Below, piece by piece: positions 18,901 to 25,957 of a stretch of 64,000 bases of DNA. Source of the stretch: Scatomonas sp963930955 (lineage in GTDB: Bacteria; Bacillota; Clostridia; Lachnospirales; Lachnospiraceae); NCBI GenBank assembly GCA_963930955.1, contig OZ006967.1, positions 1,364,001 to 1,428,000 of the forward strand, in the 5' to 3' direction. How positions within the stretch are numbered: position 1 is the stretch's first letter; each line of letters starts with the position of its first letter. A program made the translations under genes and the position numbers. The notes beneath the pieces were generated by a model. It did not search any database and was not told the DNA's origin. It was given only the letters and a program-made list of their open reading frames with translations.

Positions 18901-20260
18901 GGTTACCCTCTATGACATGAACTCTGTGGAGTACAAAAATGAGCCGGGAGATTATCTGACTATGTATATTTCTCCGGATTACCGGCAATTCCATTTCCAG
19001 GATGCCAACGGCAATATCGTAGGCAACGATGGATCGGAAACCACCCGCCTGCTGGCCATGGATTATTTTTATCCGGAATCCCTGTACAGCGCCTACAGTC
19101 CGGGAACTGTTACAGAATCCAGAGCGTCTGCGGAGCCTGCCGATCATTTTATCTGCTTTACCGCCGGAGAATCGGCGGAACTGGAAAACAGCAGCGGAGA
19201 AAGTCTTTCTCTTCTGGACGGTATCAGCGGCACCCTGGATCCGGAGGAACTGGATTTTATTGTTCAGGATACAGAAGACGGCCAGGGGGGCCTGCTGTGC
19301 AGGCTGCCGGCAGAACCGGAGGAGAGCTACACCCTCCGGGGTCTGGGAGAGAATGCCCAGGCAATGGTAAAGACCGGCGGACAGTATGCCGGAGTGAAAG
19401 GTTCCAATCTGGAAAGCATCCAGACCGGCACCGATGGAAGCCTCCGGATTTCCGGCCAGGATCTGCAGTGCCAGGTAACCATGTCCGATGAAACGGTTTC
19501 CGATCCGGCCCTTACCCTTACGCTGTCTGCGGAGGAGGATGTGGTGCTGAAGCGGACGGAAGGCAGCGCCCTGCAGCTTTCCTCCCAGGGAATCATTCAG
19601 GTAACGGAGATCAAAACCACAGAGGCCGATGGAACCACTTCCGTGGAGCAGGTAGATCTTTCCGGACAGGAACTGGAAGTAGGCGGGGAACTGCCCTTTA
19701 CGGACGTTGCTCCGGAAGCCTGGTACTATCCCTACGTACAGTTTGTATACCGGCAGGGAGTTATGAGCGGCATGGACGCGGAAACCTTTGCTCCCTACGG
19801 CATCCTTTCCCGGGCCCAGTTCGCCACCATGCTCTACCGGCTGGAGGGAGAGCCGGCTGTGGAATATGACGATATTTTTCCGGACGTGCCGGAGGATGAG
19901 GGGCTGTTCTTTGTGGACGCAGCTATCTGGGCTCAGCAGACAGGCGTGGTCACCGGCTATACGGAGGGTCCGGACGCCGGCCTTTTCGGCCCCTCGGATC
20001 CCATTACCCGGGAACAGATCGCCACTATGCTGTACCGCTACGCGGCTTATAAAGGATACGATCTGACGGAATCTGAGGCATGGACAGAATTTGACGATTC
20101 CGGCCAGATCTCCTCCTGGGCCCGGAACGCCATGGCCTGGGCGGTCCATCAGGGGATCTTCACCGGAAAAGAAGACAGCGGACTGCTGGAGCCCCTGGCC
20201 AATATCAACCGGGCGGAAACTGCCGCGGTTACCCAGCGGTTTATAGAAACATTCATGTAG
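15938..20260 (+). CDS. Giant secreted SLH-domain protein with WG-like repeats, Ig-like domain and putative cysteine peptidase domain
   Basis: 1440 residues. A signal peptide (about 1-36) comes first, then a long beta-rich region (about 45-685) with WG-type repeats such as EKDGKTGLL followed by QPVYEDV. An Ig-like SbsA/Big_5-type domain (about 692-808) contains SPAAGETQVSSS. A region around 820-1060 looks like a papain-fold cysteine peptidase: Cys866 in GGSCYGISSS, His973 in RGHMIFAVD, and Asp993/Asn995 in YDMNS. Three SLH domains (about 1252-1440) should anchor it to pyruvylated wall polymer. It follows the pyruvyl transferase gene by 20 bases and is closed by a strong hairpin. The peptidase call is inferred from residue spacing, not family recognition. 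Confidence 0.82.
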   Translation: MDYKKGKQIAAAVLAAVLAGAFPAGSAGAALQQVQAEEALPFTIQETDYGVKNSAVKACKLTITDEDVYVVREEEFSGYGYILLEKSGEGGAMTFYLASAKGLAAVLESPDGSYPSITGIAGARENGYLEDGRQIEPRHLYQVENPATGKYNIYNGITGEYFSYEADRIWLLDNGEEPVLGMEKDGKTGLLSGQTGELLYQPVYEDVEILCYVNGYGSGQLLGSLGGKSTLLTHNGLAPGDTFYQSLSWSESEGKYCIASEEDQEGYQVYRVLSGKDGRLLSEAAYQEVRSSSQGIVGERWISDETPTVDIITEEGTRNLGEYWRLGNDSYGQVFMDGNFLATYDPPEGSIEVWFLNMEGQKIMQLDPAGWADTAYEGWYCGMVEAVDRDTGVHSLRDTRGNILFDQVASPEQWGNYVLAEDAASGNTRIISGETKEVVLELEGTVRGQKFVDSAGTGLLLKNEEEAYGIFDTFSGDFSGFLCVSDNSRVSSEILGRYEEGRAVWYIPDTPEGDCFFNEKFQPICVCGWTGGDSYTSEAGFIDQELNITFGDLDESGEKMIRVVDYEGNTLAEITDPVSPYRYYFDGFRMGYGYQETGMISKKGAAVLEPVYAAVSDAWYGLALGSGDSGGQSRLVDMQGNVLAEGEAVLPDPSGETANLGDGSIALLADGDTVYFYDFLNAALEGIAPESIRLTSSSPAAGETQVSSSRQDIVLNFNQEVALGTQGTISLCEYETDQAVLNYSTGSGSVVYGDDSHTSIRLQNALEELEPEKTYYLLMDGQCLQRVSPDPEKEGEWFPGISGKEELFFTMDKVFTLGRDNNSFNHGDSFPDGYTITDAHYQELLIGLLGKGAYEDFSDSSWGGSCYGISSSMALNMLGLLDYKGELYQGDYYDLDPLSDQSVRNIINYYHMTQMAGSLSVKSYRAPKDAQDQEGIAEVLSGFVEAVQEKQDREVILFEYGYAREGKNEYRGHMIFAVDVSLVNEEYQVTLYDMNSVEYKNEPGDYLTMYISPDYRQFHFQDANGNIVGNDGSETTRLLAMDYFYPESLYSAYSPGTVTESRASAEPADHFICFTAGESAELENSSGESLSLLDGISGTLDPEELDFIVQDTEDGQGGLLCRLPAEPEESYTLRGLGENAQAMVKTGGQYAGVKGSNLESIQTGTDGSLRISGQDLQCQVTMSDETVSDPALTLTLSAEEDVVLKRTEGSALQLSSQGIIQVTEIKTTEADGTTSVEQVDLSGQELEVGGELPFTDVAPEAWYYPYVQFVYRQGVMSGMDAETFAPYGILSRAQFATMLYRLEGEPAVEYDDIFPDVPEDEGLFFVDAAIWAQQTGVVTGYTEGPDAGLFGPSDPITREQIATMLYRYAAYKGYDLTESEAWTEFDDSGQISSWARNAMAWAVHQGIFTGKEDSGLLEPLANINRAETAAVTQRFIETFM

Positions 20261-20293
20261 AAGAGCCTGAAGCTTCGGCCTGCCAGGAATAAA

Positions 20294-20334
20294 GGCGCCG
20301 CATAATCATCTATTCTCGGTGATTATGCGGCGCC
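20294..20334. terminator. Strong convergent hairpin terminator
   Basis: A perfect 15-bp stem (20294-20308 with 20320-20334, beginning GGCGCCGC) lies between the convergent SLH and alcohol dehydrogenase genes. The T-tract is short on both strands (TTC on plus, TTTATT on minus), so strength comes from the stem. Confidence 0.8.
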
Positions 20335-20363
20335 TTCTGAATTGTATAAAGCCTGTTATCCGG

Positions 20364-21545
20364 TTAGAAATCTACTTCTGTACCGTAGTAGGTGCAGGTC
20401 AGCAGATGCTCCATTTCAGCGGGGGTGATAGCTCTGGGGTTAGAGCCTGTGCAGGCGTCGCCTACAGCCAGTTCCGCGATGGAGGCCAGCTTTTCTTTAA
20501 ATTCCTCCTCCTGAATGCCGAATTCCTGCAGAGTAGAGGGAATATTCAGCTCTTTATTAAAATCTGAAATCTTCCGGCAGAGGCTGTTAATAAGGGCCTG
20601 CTGGCTGGCGCCGTCCAGTCCCATCCTCCGTGCGATCTCCGCATAGCGGCCGGCGGCCACGGGATCCTTGGCGTTGTAGCGGATCACGTAGGGCAGATAG
20701 ATGGCGTTGGCGCATCCGTGAGGAATATGGCCGGTGGAGAAAGCGGCTCCGGTCTTATGAGCCATAGAGTGAACGATTCCCAGCAGGGCATTGGAGAAGG
20801 CCATGCCTGCCAGACACTGGGCGTAATGCATCTGCTCTCTGGCGGTCTGATTACCCTTGTAGGAAGCCGGCAGATAGTCCAGCACCATTTCAATGGCCTG
20901 GAGAGCCAGGGGATCCGTAAAGGGCCCGTTTAAGGTGGATACATAGGCCTCAATGGCGTGGGTCAGGGCGTCCATGCCGGTATAGGCCACCTGTTTTGCA
21001 GGAAGGCCCTGAACCAGATCCGGGTCAACAATGGCTACGTCCGGCGTAATATTGAAGTCGGCCAGGGGATATTTTACCCCGGTCTGATAATTGGTGATAA
21101 CAGAGAAGGCGGTAACTTCCGTGGCGGTGCCGGAGGTAGAGGGAATCGCCGCGAATTTGGCTTTCTGGCGCAGTTCCGGGAAATTAAAGGGGATACACAG
21201 GGATTCAAAGGTTACGTCCGGGTACTCGTAGAAAGCCCACATGGCCTTTGCGGCATCGATGGGAGAGCCGCCGCCCATGGATACGATCCAGTCCGGTTCA
21301 AATTCCCGCATCATTTCCGCGCCCTTCATAACGGTTTCCACCGAAGGATCCGGTTCTACGCCCTCGAAAACCTTCACTTCCATGCCTGCTTCCTGGAGAT
21401 AGGAAACAGCCTTGTCAAGGAAGCCCTGGCGCTTCATAGAACCTCCGCCTACAACCAGAACGGCTTTCTTTCCTTTCAGGTTTTTCAGCTCAGCCAAAGC
21501 GCCTTTTCCGTGATATACGTCTCTGGGTAAAGTGAATCTGCTCAT
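20364..21545 (-). CDS. Iron-containing alcohol dehydrogenase
   Basis: This 393-residue group III alcohol dehydrogenase interconverts alcohols and aldehydes with NAD(P)H. The nucleotide-binding SMGGGSPIDAAK motif covers about 89-100. Metal ligands by family alignment are Asp192 and His196 in GMDALTHAIEAY, His259 in HSMAHKTG and His276 in IPHGCAN. The length is normal for the butanol/ethanol dehydrogenase branch. It is monocistronic: a terminator lies downstream and a divergent GntR unit upstream. An AAGGAGGACACC site precedes its ATG. The substrate cannot be assigned; fermentation of ethanol or butanol, or a diol, is likely. Confidence 0.93.
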   Translation of the reverse strand: MSRFTLPRDVYHGKGALAELKNLKGKKAVLVVGGGSMKRQGFLDKAVSYLQEAGMEVKVFEGVEPDPSVETVMKGAEMMREFEPDWIVSMGGGSPIDAAKAMWAFYEYPDVTFESLCIPFNFPELRQKAKFAAIPSTSGTATEVTAFSVITNYQTGVKYPLADFNITPDVAIVDPDLVQGLPAKQVAYTGMDALTHAIEAYVSTLNGPFTDPLALQAIEMVLDYLPASYKGNQTAREQMHYAQCLAGMAFSNALLGIVHSMAHKTGAAFSTGHIPHGCANAIYLPYVIRYNAKDPVAAGRYAEIARRMGLDGASQQALINSLCRKISDFNKELNIPSTLQEFGIQEEEFKEKLASIAELAVGDACTGSNPRAITPAEMEHLLTCTYYGTEVDF

Positions 21546-21676
21546 AATGGTGTCCTCCTTTTTTTGCTTCCATCATACATGTCTGATAATAAAAAGGCAA
21601 GCAGATTTCTGTAAAAAAACAATGGAAATACAGGAAGTATTATCTGCAATATTTTTTCCGCCATTCAAAAAAACGA

Positions 21677-21705
21677 TTGACAGCAGCAGAAGAATGTACT
21701 ATTGT
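21677..21705 (+). promoter_or_regulatory. Sigma-A promoter of the GntR/ABC operon
   Basis: TTGACA (21677-21682), a 17-base spacer and TATTGT (21700-21705). The -10 element overlaps a perfect palindrome, suggesting repression by the encoded GntR protein. Confidence 0.75.
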
Positions 21706-21724
21706 ATTAATGGAATAATACAAT
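21701..21724. promoter_or_regulatory. Palindromic operator, probably for the GntR regulator
   Basis: ATTGTATTA (21701-21709) and TAATACAAT (21716-21724) are exact reverse complements around a 6-base centre. The site covers the -10 region and transcription start of the operon, 20 bases before the GntR start codon. Confidence 0.75.
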
Positions 21725-21743
21725 AAGGAAAGGGGAAGCTGTC

Positions 21744-22115
21744 ATGGCATGGAATCTGGATTCTCAGAGGCCGATTTACGCCCAGATCATCGAACGGGTG
21801 CAGCTGGATATTGTAACAGGGCGGTATGCACCGGGCAGCCGCCTGCCTTCGGTACGGGAGCTGGCCGCCCAGGCCGCGGTGAACCCCAACACCATGCAGA
21901 AGGCCCTCTCCGAGCTGGAGAGAAGCGGGCTGATCTATGCCCAGCGAACCAGCGGAAGGTTTGTCACGGAGGACCAGGGCCGGATCCGGGAGGCAAAGCA
22001 GAAGCTGGCCTCCATGCAGGTGCGGGAGTTTATACGGAACATGCAGGCCCTGGGCATGAACCGGGAGGAGATAGCGGAACTGTTTCAGAAAATCATCAGG
22101 GAGGAAAAATTATGA
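21744..22115 (+). CDS. GntR family transcriptional regulator, YtrA type
   Basis: This 123-residue protein has an N-terminal winged helix-turn-helix (about 10-75) containing the GRYAPGSRLPSVRELAAQAAVNPNTMQKAL pattern split over helices 2 and 3. It ends with a short helical C-terminal part (about 80-123) and no large ligand domain, as in the YtrA subfamily. Such proteins repress adjacent ABC transporter operons, often in response to cell-envelope stress. Its stop overlaps the ABC ATPase start (ATGA), and a perfect palindrome overlaps its promoter, so autoregulation is likely. Confidence 0.92.
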   Translation: MAWNLDSQRPIYAQIIERVQLDIVTGRYAPGSRLPSVRELAAQAAVNPNTMQKALSELERSGLIYAQRTSGRFVTEDQGRIREAKQKLASMQVREFIRNMQALGMNREEIAELFQKIIREEKL

Positions 22116-22810
22116 GCGAATGTTTAAGCTGCCTGGAACTGACCAAACGGTTCGGTACCAGGGAGGCTCTTGGCCACGTAAACTTGAAACTGGAAAAAGG
22201 GCGGATCGTGGGACTGCTGGGCCCTAATGGCAGCGGAAAGACTACGCTGCTGAAGCTCATCAGCGGTTTGCTGCTTCCCACCGAGGGAAGCGTGCTGATC
22301 CAGGGCATGGTCCCGGGAATCGAGACCAAGAAAAAAGTTTCCTATCTTCCGGATCAGATGTACCTGGGAGATTGGATGCGGGTCAGGGATATCATGGAGT
22401 ATTTTCAGGACTTTTACGAAGACTTTGACAGGGACCGGGCCAGAGCCATGCTGGACGCTCTGAAGATCCGGCCCAGCCAGAAAATCCGCGCCATGTCCAA
22501 GGGAACCCGGGAGAAAGTGCAGCTGATCCTGGTCATGAGCCGCAGAGCCAGCCTTTACTGTCTGGATGAGCCGATTGCCGGGGTGGATCCGGCGGCTAGG
22601 GATTATATCCTGTCGGTGATTCTGGATAATTTTCAGGAGGACTCCACCCTGCTGATTTCCACCCACCTGATCGGGGATGTGGAAAATATCCTGGATGAGG
22701 TGATCTTCCTGAAAGAGGGAAAAGTGGTCCTGCAGTCCATGGTGGAGGATATCCGCATGGAACAGGGAAAATCTGTGGACAGTCTTTTCAGGGAGGTATT
22801 CCGATGCTGA
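22112..22810 (+). CDS. ABC transporter ATP-binding protein
   Basis: A 232-residue ATPase starting at the ATG that overlaps the GntR stop; the longer upstream open frame is antisense-like read-through of the GntR gene in another frame. Walker A is GPNGSGKTT (37-45), the signature is a degenerate MSKGTREKV in place of LSGGQ, and Walker B is SLYCLDEPIAGVD. This degenerate signature is usual in the YtrB/BcrA-like exporters controlled by YtrA regulators. A seven-base overlap joins it to the membrane partner. It probably exports a lipid-like or antimicrobial compound, or senses envelope damage. Confidence 0.92.
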   Translation: MSECLSCLELTKRFGTREALGHVNLKLEKGRIVGLLGPNGSGKTTLLKLISGLLLPTEGSVLIQGMVPGIETKKKVSYLPDQMYLGDWMRVRDIMEYFQDFYEDFDRDRARAMLDALKIRPSQKIRAMSKGTREKVQLILVMSRRASLYCLDEPIAGVDPAARDYILSVILDNFQEDSTLLISTHLIGDVENILDEVIFLKEGKVVLQSMVEDIRMEQGKSVDSLFREVFRC

Positions 22811-23634
22811 GAAAATTATGGAAACATGAATGGAAAGCTACCTGCCGCCTGCTGCTGGCGGTGCATCTGGCCCTGCTGGTCATGGGGCTGGCGGGCTGCC
22901 TGATCCAGGGCGGTTTCACGGCAAGCCCGGTGCTGTCCGTGCTGGGCGGTATCTATATGCTGCTGTTTTTCTTTCTGGCTCTGGCGGCTTTTCTGCTGAC
23001 CCATTTTCTGCTGATCGCCCGGTACTACCGGAACTTTTTTACCGCAGAGGGCTATCTGGTCCACACTTTGCCTGCAGGGCCGGGAAACAAGCTGCTGGCC
23101 AAATGCCTGAATCATCTGGTATGGAGCCTGATGGATCTGGCCTGCGTAGTCAGCGCAGTGATGCTGGTCAGCGCGGCAGTACCATCGGAAGAACAGTGGG
23201 CCGGTTTGCTGGAAGTCCTGCCCCTGGCTGCGGAAGCCATGGGTTTCTCTTCCGTGCCGGTGATGCTGCTTGCAGCTCTGGGAATGATTCTGCTGACGCT
23301 GTTTAACGCTATCCTGATGTTCTACGCCGCCATCAGCCTGGGAAGTCTTTTTCCGGCCCACAAGATCCTGGGATCGGTTCTCTGCTGGCTGGGCCTGTGG
23401 GCCGTTAATCAGATTGTGAATGTGGCGGTGATGCTTTCTATTTTCGGCCATTACGCCGGCCTGGAAGGGACGGTTACGGAAATTGCAGGAACGCGGGTCA
23501 ATCTGCCGCCGCCTCAGGTAACGGAAATTTTCGGTACCTTTCTGGGCGCCGCTGCTGCTGCCGCCGCTGTTCTGGGGGCTGTCTACTATCTGATCAGCTA
23601 TCTGGTGCTCAGCAAACGTCTGAATCTGCAGTAA
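22804..23634 (+). CDS. ABC transporter permease-like membrane protein
   Basis: This 276-residue protein has about six hydrophobic helices (near 15-40, 42-72, 98-122, 145-180, 185-215 and 240-268) and no other domain. It overlaps the ATPase gene by seven bases and is the natural membrane partner of that ATPase, in an ABC-2-like arrangement. I see no sequence motif that gives its substrate. It ends the GntR-ABC unit; nagA begins 15 bases later and may be co-transcribed. Confidence 0.82.
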   Translation: MLRKLWKHEWKATCRLLLAVHLALLVMGLAGCLIQGGFTASPVLSVLGGIYMLLFFFLALAAFLLTHFLLIARYYRNFFTAEGYLVHTLPAGPGNKLLAKCLNHLVWSLMDLACVVSAVMLVSAAVPSEEQWAGLLEVLPLAAEAMGFSSVPVMLLAALGMILLTLFNAILMFYAAISLGSLFPAHKILGSVLCWLGLWAVNQIVNVAVMLSIFGHYAGLEGTVTEIAGTRVNLPPPQVTEIFGTFLGAAAAAAAVLGAVYYLISYLVLSKRLNLQ

Positions 23635-23649
23635 AGGCCGGGGCTCATT

Positions 23650-24858
23650 ATGATTGAGGGGAGGAATAAGACCGTGCGGATTATTAACGGCAAGGTTTTT
23701 CTGGAGGAGGGAATCTTCCGGCAGGCGGATCTGGGAATCCGGGGAGAGTATATAGAAAGATTTTATGGCAGCGGGGATTCCGGACCAGAACCCGGAGAAG
23801 AGATCCTGGACGCCTCCGGCTGCCTGGTGCTTCCCGGCCTGGTGGATCTGCATATCCACGGCTGCGGAAACCGGGATTTTGGGGACGGGAAGGCGGAAGC
23901 CCTGGCGGAGATCGCGGAGCGGCAGGCGGCCTGGGGGATTACCTCTCTGTGCGGCACCACTATGACCCTTCCGGAGGAGCAGCTGCAAAAAGCGGCGGAA
24001 GCCCTAAAGGCATACCAGGAGGCCTTTGCCCGGCAAGAGCCGGATCGGTACCGCCGGGGAGCCCGGATCCTGGGCCTTCATATGGAAGGGCCTTTTATCG
24101 CGGCTTCCCGGAAAGGCTCTCAGAAAGAGGAGGATATCCGGCTGCCGGATCCGGAACTGGTGGAAAACATACAGGCAGCTTCCGGGGGCCGGGTGCGGAT
24201 CCTGACTTTTGCTCCGGAGCTTCCGGGAGCAGAGGAGCTGATCCGGAAATGGAAGGATAAAATCCTTCTTTCCCTGGGACATACGGACGCAGATTATGAC
24301 CAGGCCCTTTTTGCTATGAAGCAGGGGGTCCGGCGTGTGACCCATCTATGCAATGCTATGAGTCCCTTCCTGCACCGGACGCCCGGGGTTCTGGGGGCTG
24401 CCTCGGACATGCCCGGGGTCATGGTGGAACTGATCGCGGACGGAATGCACAATCACCCCAGTATGGTGCGGAATGTGTTCCGGATCTTCGGAGATCAGCG
24501 GATCATCCTGGTCAGCGACAGCATGCGGGCGGCAGGAATGGGGGACGGGGTATTTGAACTGGGAGGACAGAAGGTACGGGTTCAGGGAAAAAAGGCCCTG
24601 CTGGAGGATGGCACCATTGCCGCCAGCGTCACCAATCTTTACCAATGTTTCCGAACCTGCGTGCAGGAAATGGGGATCCCTCTGGAAAGCGCTCTCCGCT
24701 GCGCTTCCCTGAATCCTGCCAGATCCGTGGGAGCGGAGAAAGAGGTGGGAAGCATTGCCCCGGGCAAGTACGCGGACCTTCTGCTGGCGGATCCGGAAAC
24801 CCTGGAACTTAAGCAGGTGATTCTGCGGGGAGAGATCCTGAAAAGGAGGCGCTACTGA
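23650..24858 (+). CDS. nagA: N-acetylglucosamine-6-phosphate deacetylase
   Basis: This 402-residue amidohydrolase removes acetate from GlcNAc-6-phosphate in the cytoplasm to give glucosamine-6-phosphate, for amino-sugar use or wall recycling. Visible residues are the HxH pair His68/His70 in DLHIHGCGN, Glu146 in LHMEGPFI, His211 in GHTDAD, His232 in THLCNAM and Asp290 in VSDSMRAAG. Length is near the usual 380-400. The annotated ATG gives an N-terminal MIEGRN extension; a GTG eight codons in is an alternative. No nagB is adjacent. Confidence 0.93.
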   Translation: MIEGRNKTVRIINGKVFLEEGIFRQADLGIRGEYIERFYGSGDSGPEPGEEILDASGCLVLPGLVDLHIHGCGNRDFGDGKAEALAEIAERQAAWGITSLCGTTMTLPEEQLQKAAEALKAYQEAFARQEPDRYRRGARILGLHMEGPFIAASRKGSQKEEDIRLPDPELVENIQAASGGRVRILTFAPELPGAEELIRKWKDKILLSLGHTDADYDQALFAMKQGVRRVTHLCNAMSPFLHRTPGVLGAASDMPGVMVELIADGMHNHPSMVRNVFRIFGDQRIILVSDSMRAAGMGDGVFELGGQKVRVQGKKALLEDGTIAASVTNLYQCFRTCVQEMGIPLESALRCASLNPARSVGAEKEVGSIAPGKYADLLLADPETLELKQVILRGEILKRRRY

Positions 24859-24873
24859 GGGGACAGCACCCTG

Positions 24874-25788
24874 TCACGACCTTTGTTTTGCCAGACCGGA
24901 CAGAAACCAGCAGAAAACGAGTCCTGTAACGATCCAGGCCATAAGCACCTGAAGGCAGGAAAATACAGAAATAATTATCCAGGCCATTCCCGGAAGTTTC
25001 AGCAGGGGAATGGCTTTTTTCACTGCAATAGCGCTGATGACCAGGGGAAAGGTAAAGGCCGCGCAGGAAGGATACCAGGGTCTTCTCATGAGGGCGGGCA
25101 GACGGAAGAAAACCGCCAGCCACAAGATCAGAGACAATCCCAGCAGGAACCGCAGCAGCAGAGGATCCGGAGACGCTGCCGTCTGAAGATATCCCGCCAG
25201 ACAGAGACTGGCCGGAGCGGCAAAAATACAGAACAGAGGTTTTTTTGCCTGCTCTGCCGGATCCCCCAGCTGGAGGTAGCGGTACAGGATCAGAGCCAGC
25301 GCCGGCAGAAACAGGAGTATGCCTAAAAAACAGCAGAAAAGCCCCATGATCCGTTGCCCCAGGACGGGCGCGGAGATGCCGCCGGCGGCAATGCCCACAT
25401 AGACGATAAAGCAGCTGCCGTATACGTTTTCCAATGTCAGAGGCCGGAGAAACCGGCGGGTGAACCAGATCATCAGGAGCAGGTGCAGGGTGATTCCCGC
25501 ATACCAGAGAACTCCAGCGTATTTTCCCAGAAATGGAACCAGGTAACCAGACAGCACCATGAGTCCCATGGAAAAAGTACCGGAAACACCGGCCAGATCC
25601 GGTCGCTCCAGCTCCTCCCGGAAGTGGCCGGGACGGGATATTCTGCCCAGGATCCAGAGTACATCCAGCAGAGCAGCCAAGATTCCGCAGATCCAGTATC
25701 CAGCCACTCTTTCTTTTCCAAGAAGATTCCCCAGAGAGGCAATGGCCAGGGCCAGAGCGCAGCCGGGAAAAGGAATTATAAATTTCAT
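24874..25788 (-). CDS. TDT family (TehA/Mae1/SLAC1-like) transporter
   Basis: This 304-residue protein consists almost entirely of hydrophobic helices, about ten, with the early PGCALALAIASLGNLL segment typical of the tellurite-resistance/dicarboxylate transporter family. Family members carry C4-dicarboxylates, sulfite or small anions, or act as anion channels. The gene is alone on its strand, with AAAGGAGGATTCTC before the ATG, converging on nagA and diverging from cooS. The substrate is unknown. Confidence 0.75.
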   Translation of the reverse strand: MKFIIPFPGCALALAIASLGNLLGKERVAGYWICGILAALLDVLWILGRISRPGHFREELERPDLAGVSGTFSMGLMVLSGYLVPFLGKYAGVLWYAGITLHLLLMIWFTRRFLRPLTLENVYGSCFIVYVGIAAGGISAPVLGQRIMGLFCCFLGILLFLPALALILYRYLQLGDPAEQAKKPLFCIFAAPASLCLAGYLQTAASPDPLLLRFLLGLSLILWLAVFFRLPALMRRPWYPSCAAFTFPLVISAIAVKKAIPLLKLPGMAWIIISVFSCLQVLMAWIVTGLVFCWFLSGLAKQRS

Positions 25789-25881
25789 GAGAATCCTCCT
25801 TTTGTACTACTATAAAAACCGCGGGCGGAGTTTGTCTATAAAAGAGATATAAAATATTGTTTGCTAGATTTCAACCAATAG

Positions 25882-25911
25882 TTGATACCGCATATTGCAC
25901 AAAAATATTAT
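25882..25911 (+). promoter_or_regulatory. Putative promoter of cooS
   Basis: TTGATA (25882-25887) and TATTAT (25906-25911) with an 18-base spacer, 46 bases before the start. Just upstream an imperfect inverted repeat, TATTGTTT (25855-25862) with AACCAATA (25873-25880), could be an operator for a redox or metal regulator; this is a guess. Confidence 0.5.
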
Positions 25912-25957
25912 ACTGAAAATAAGTAATGGGTAAAAATACACAAAAAGGAGGTACTAT

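Noticed and set aside
941..20149. Very long antisense frames, for example 941-2566, 6657-8711, 13818-15938 and 18341-20149 on the minus strand (541-706 codons)
   Set aside because: They lie wholly opposite well-identified genes, have no ribosome sites or family features, and arise from the biased codon use of the real genes.
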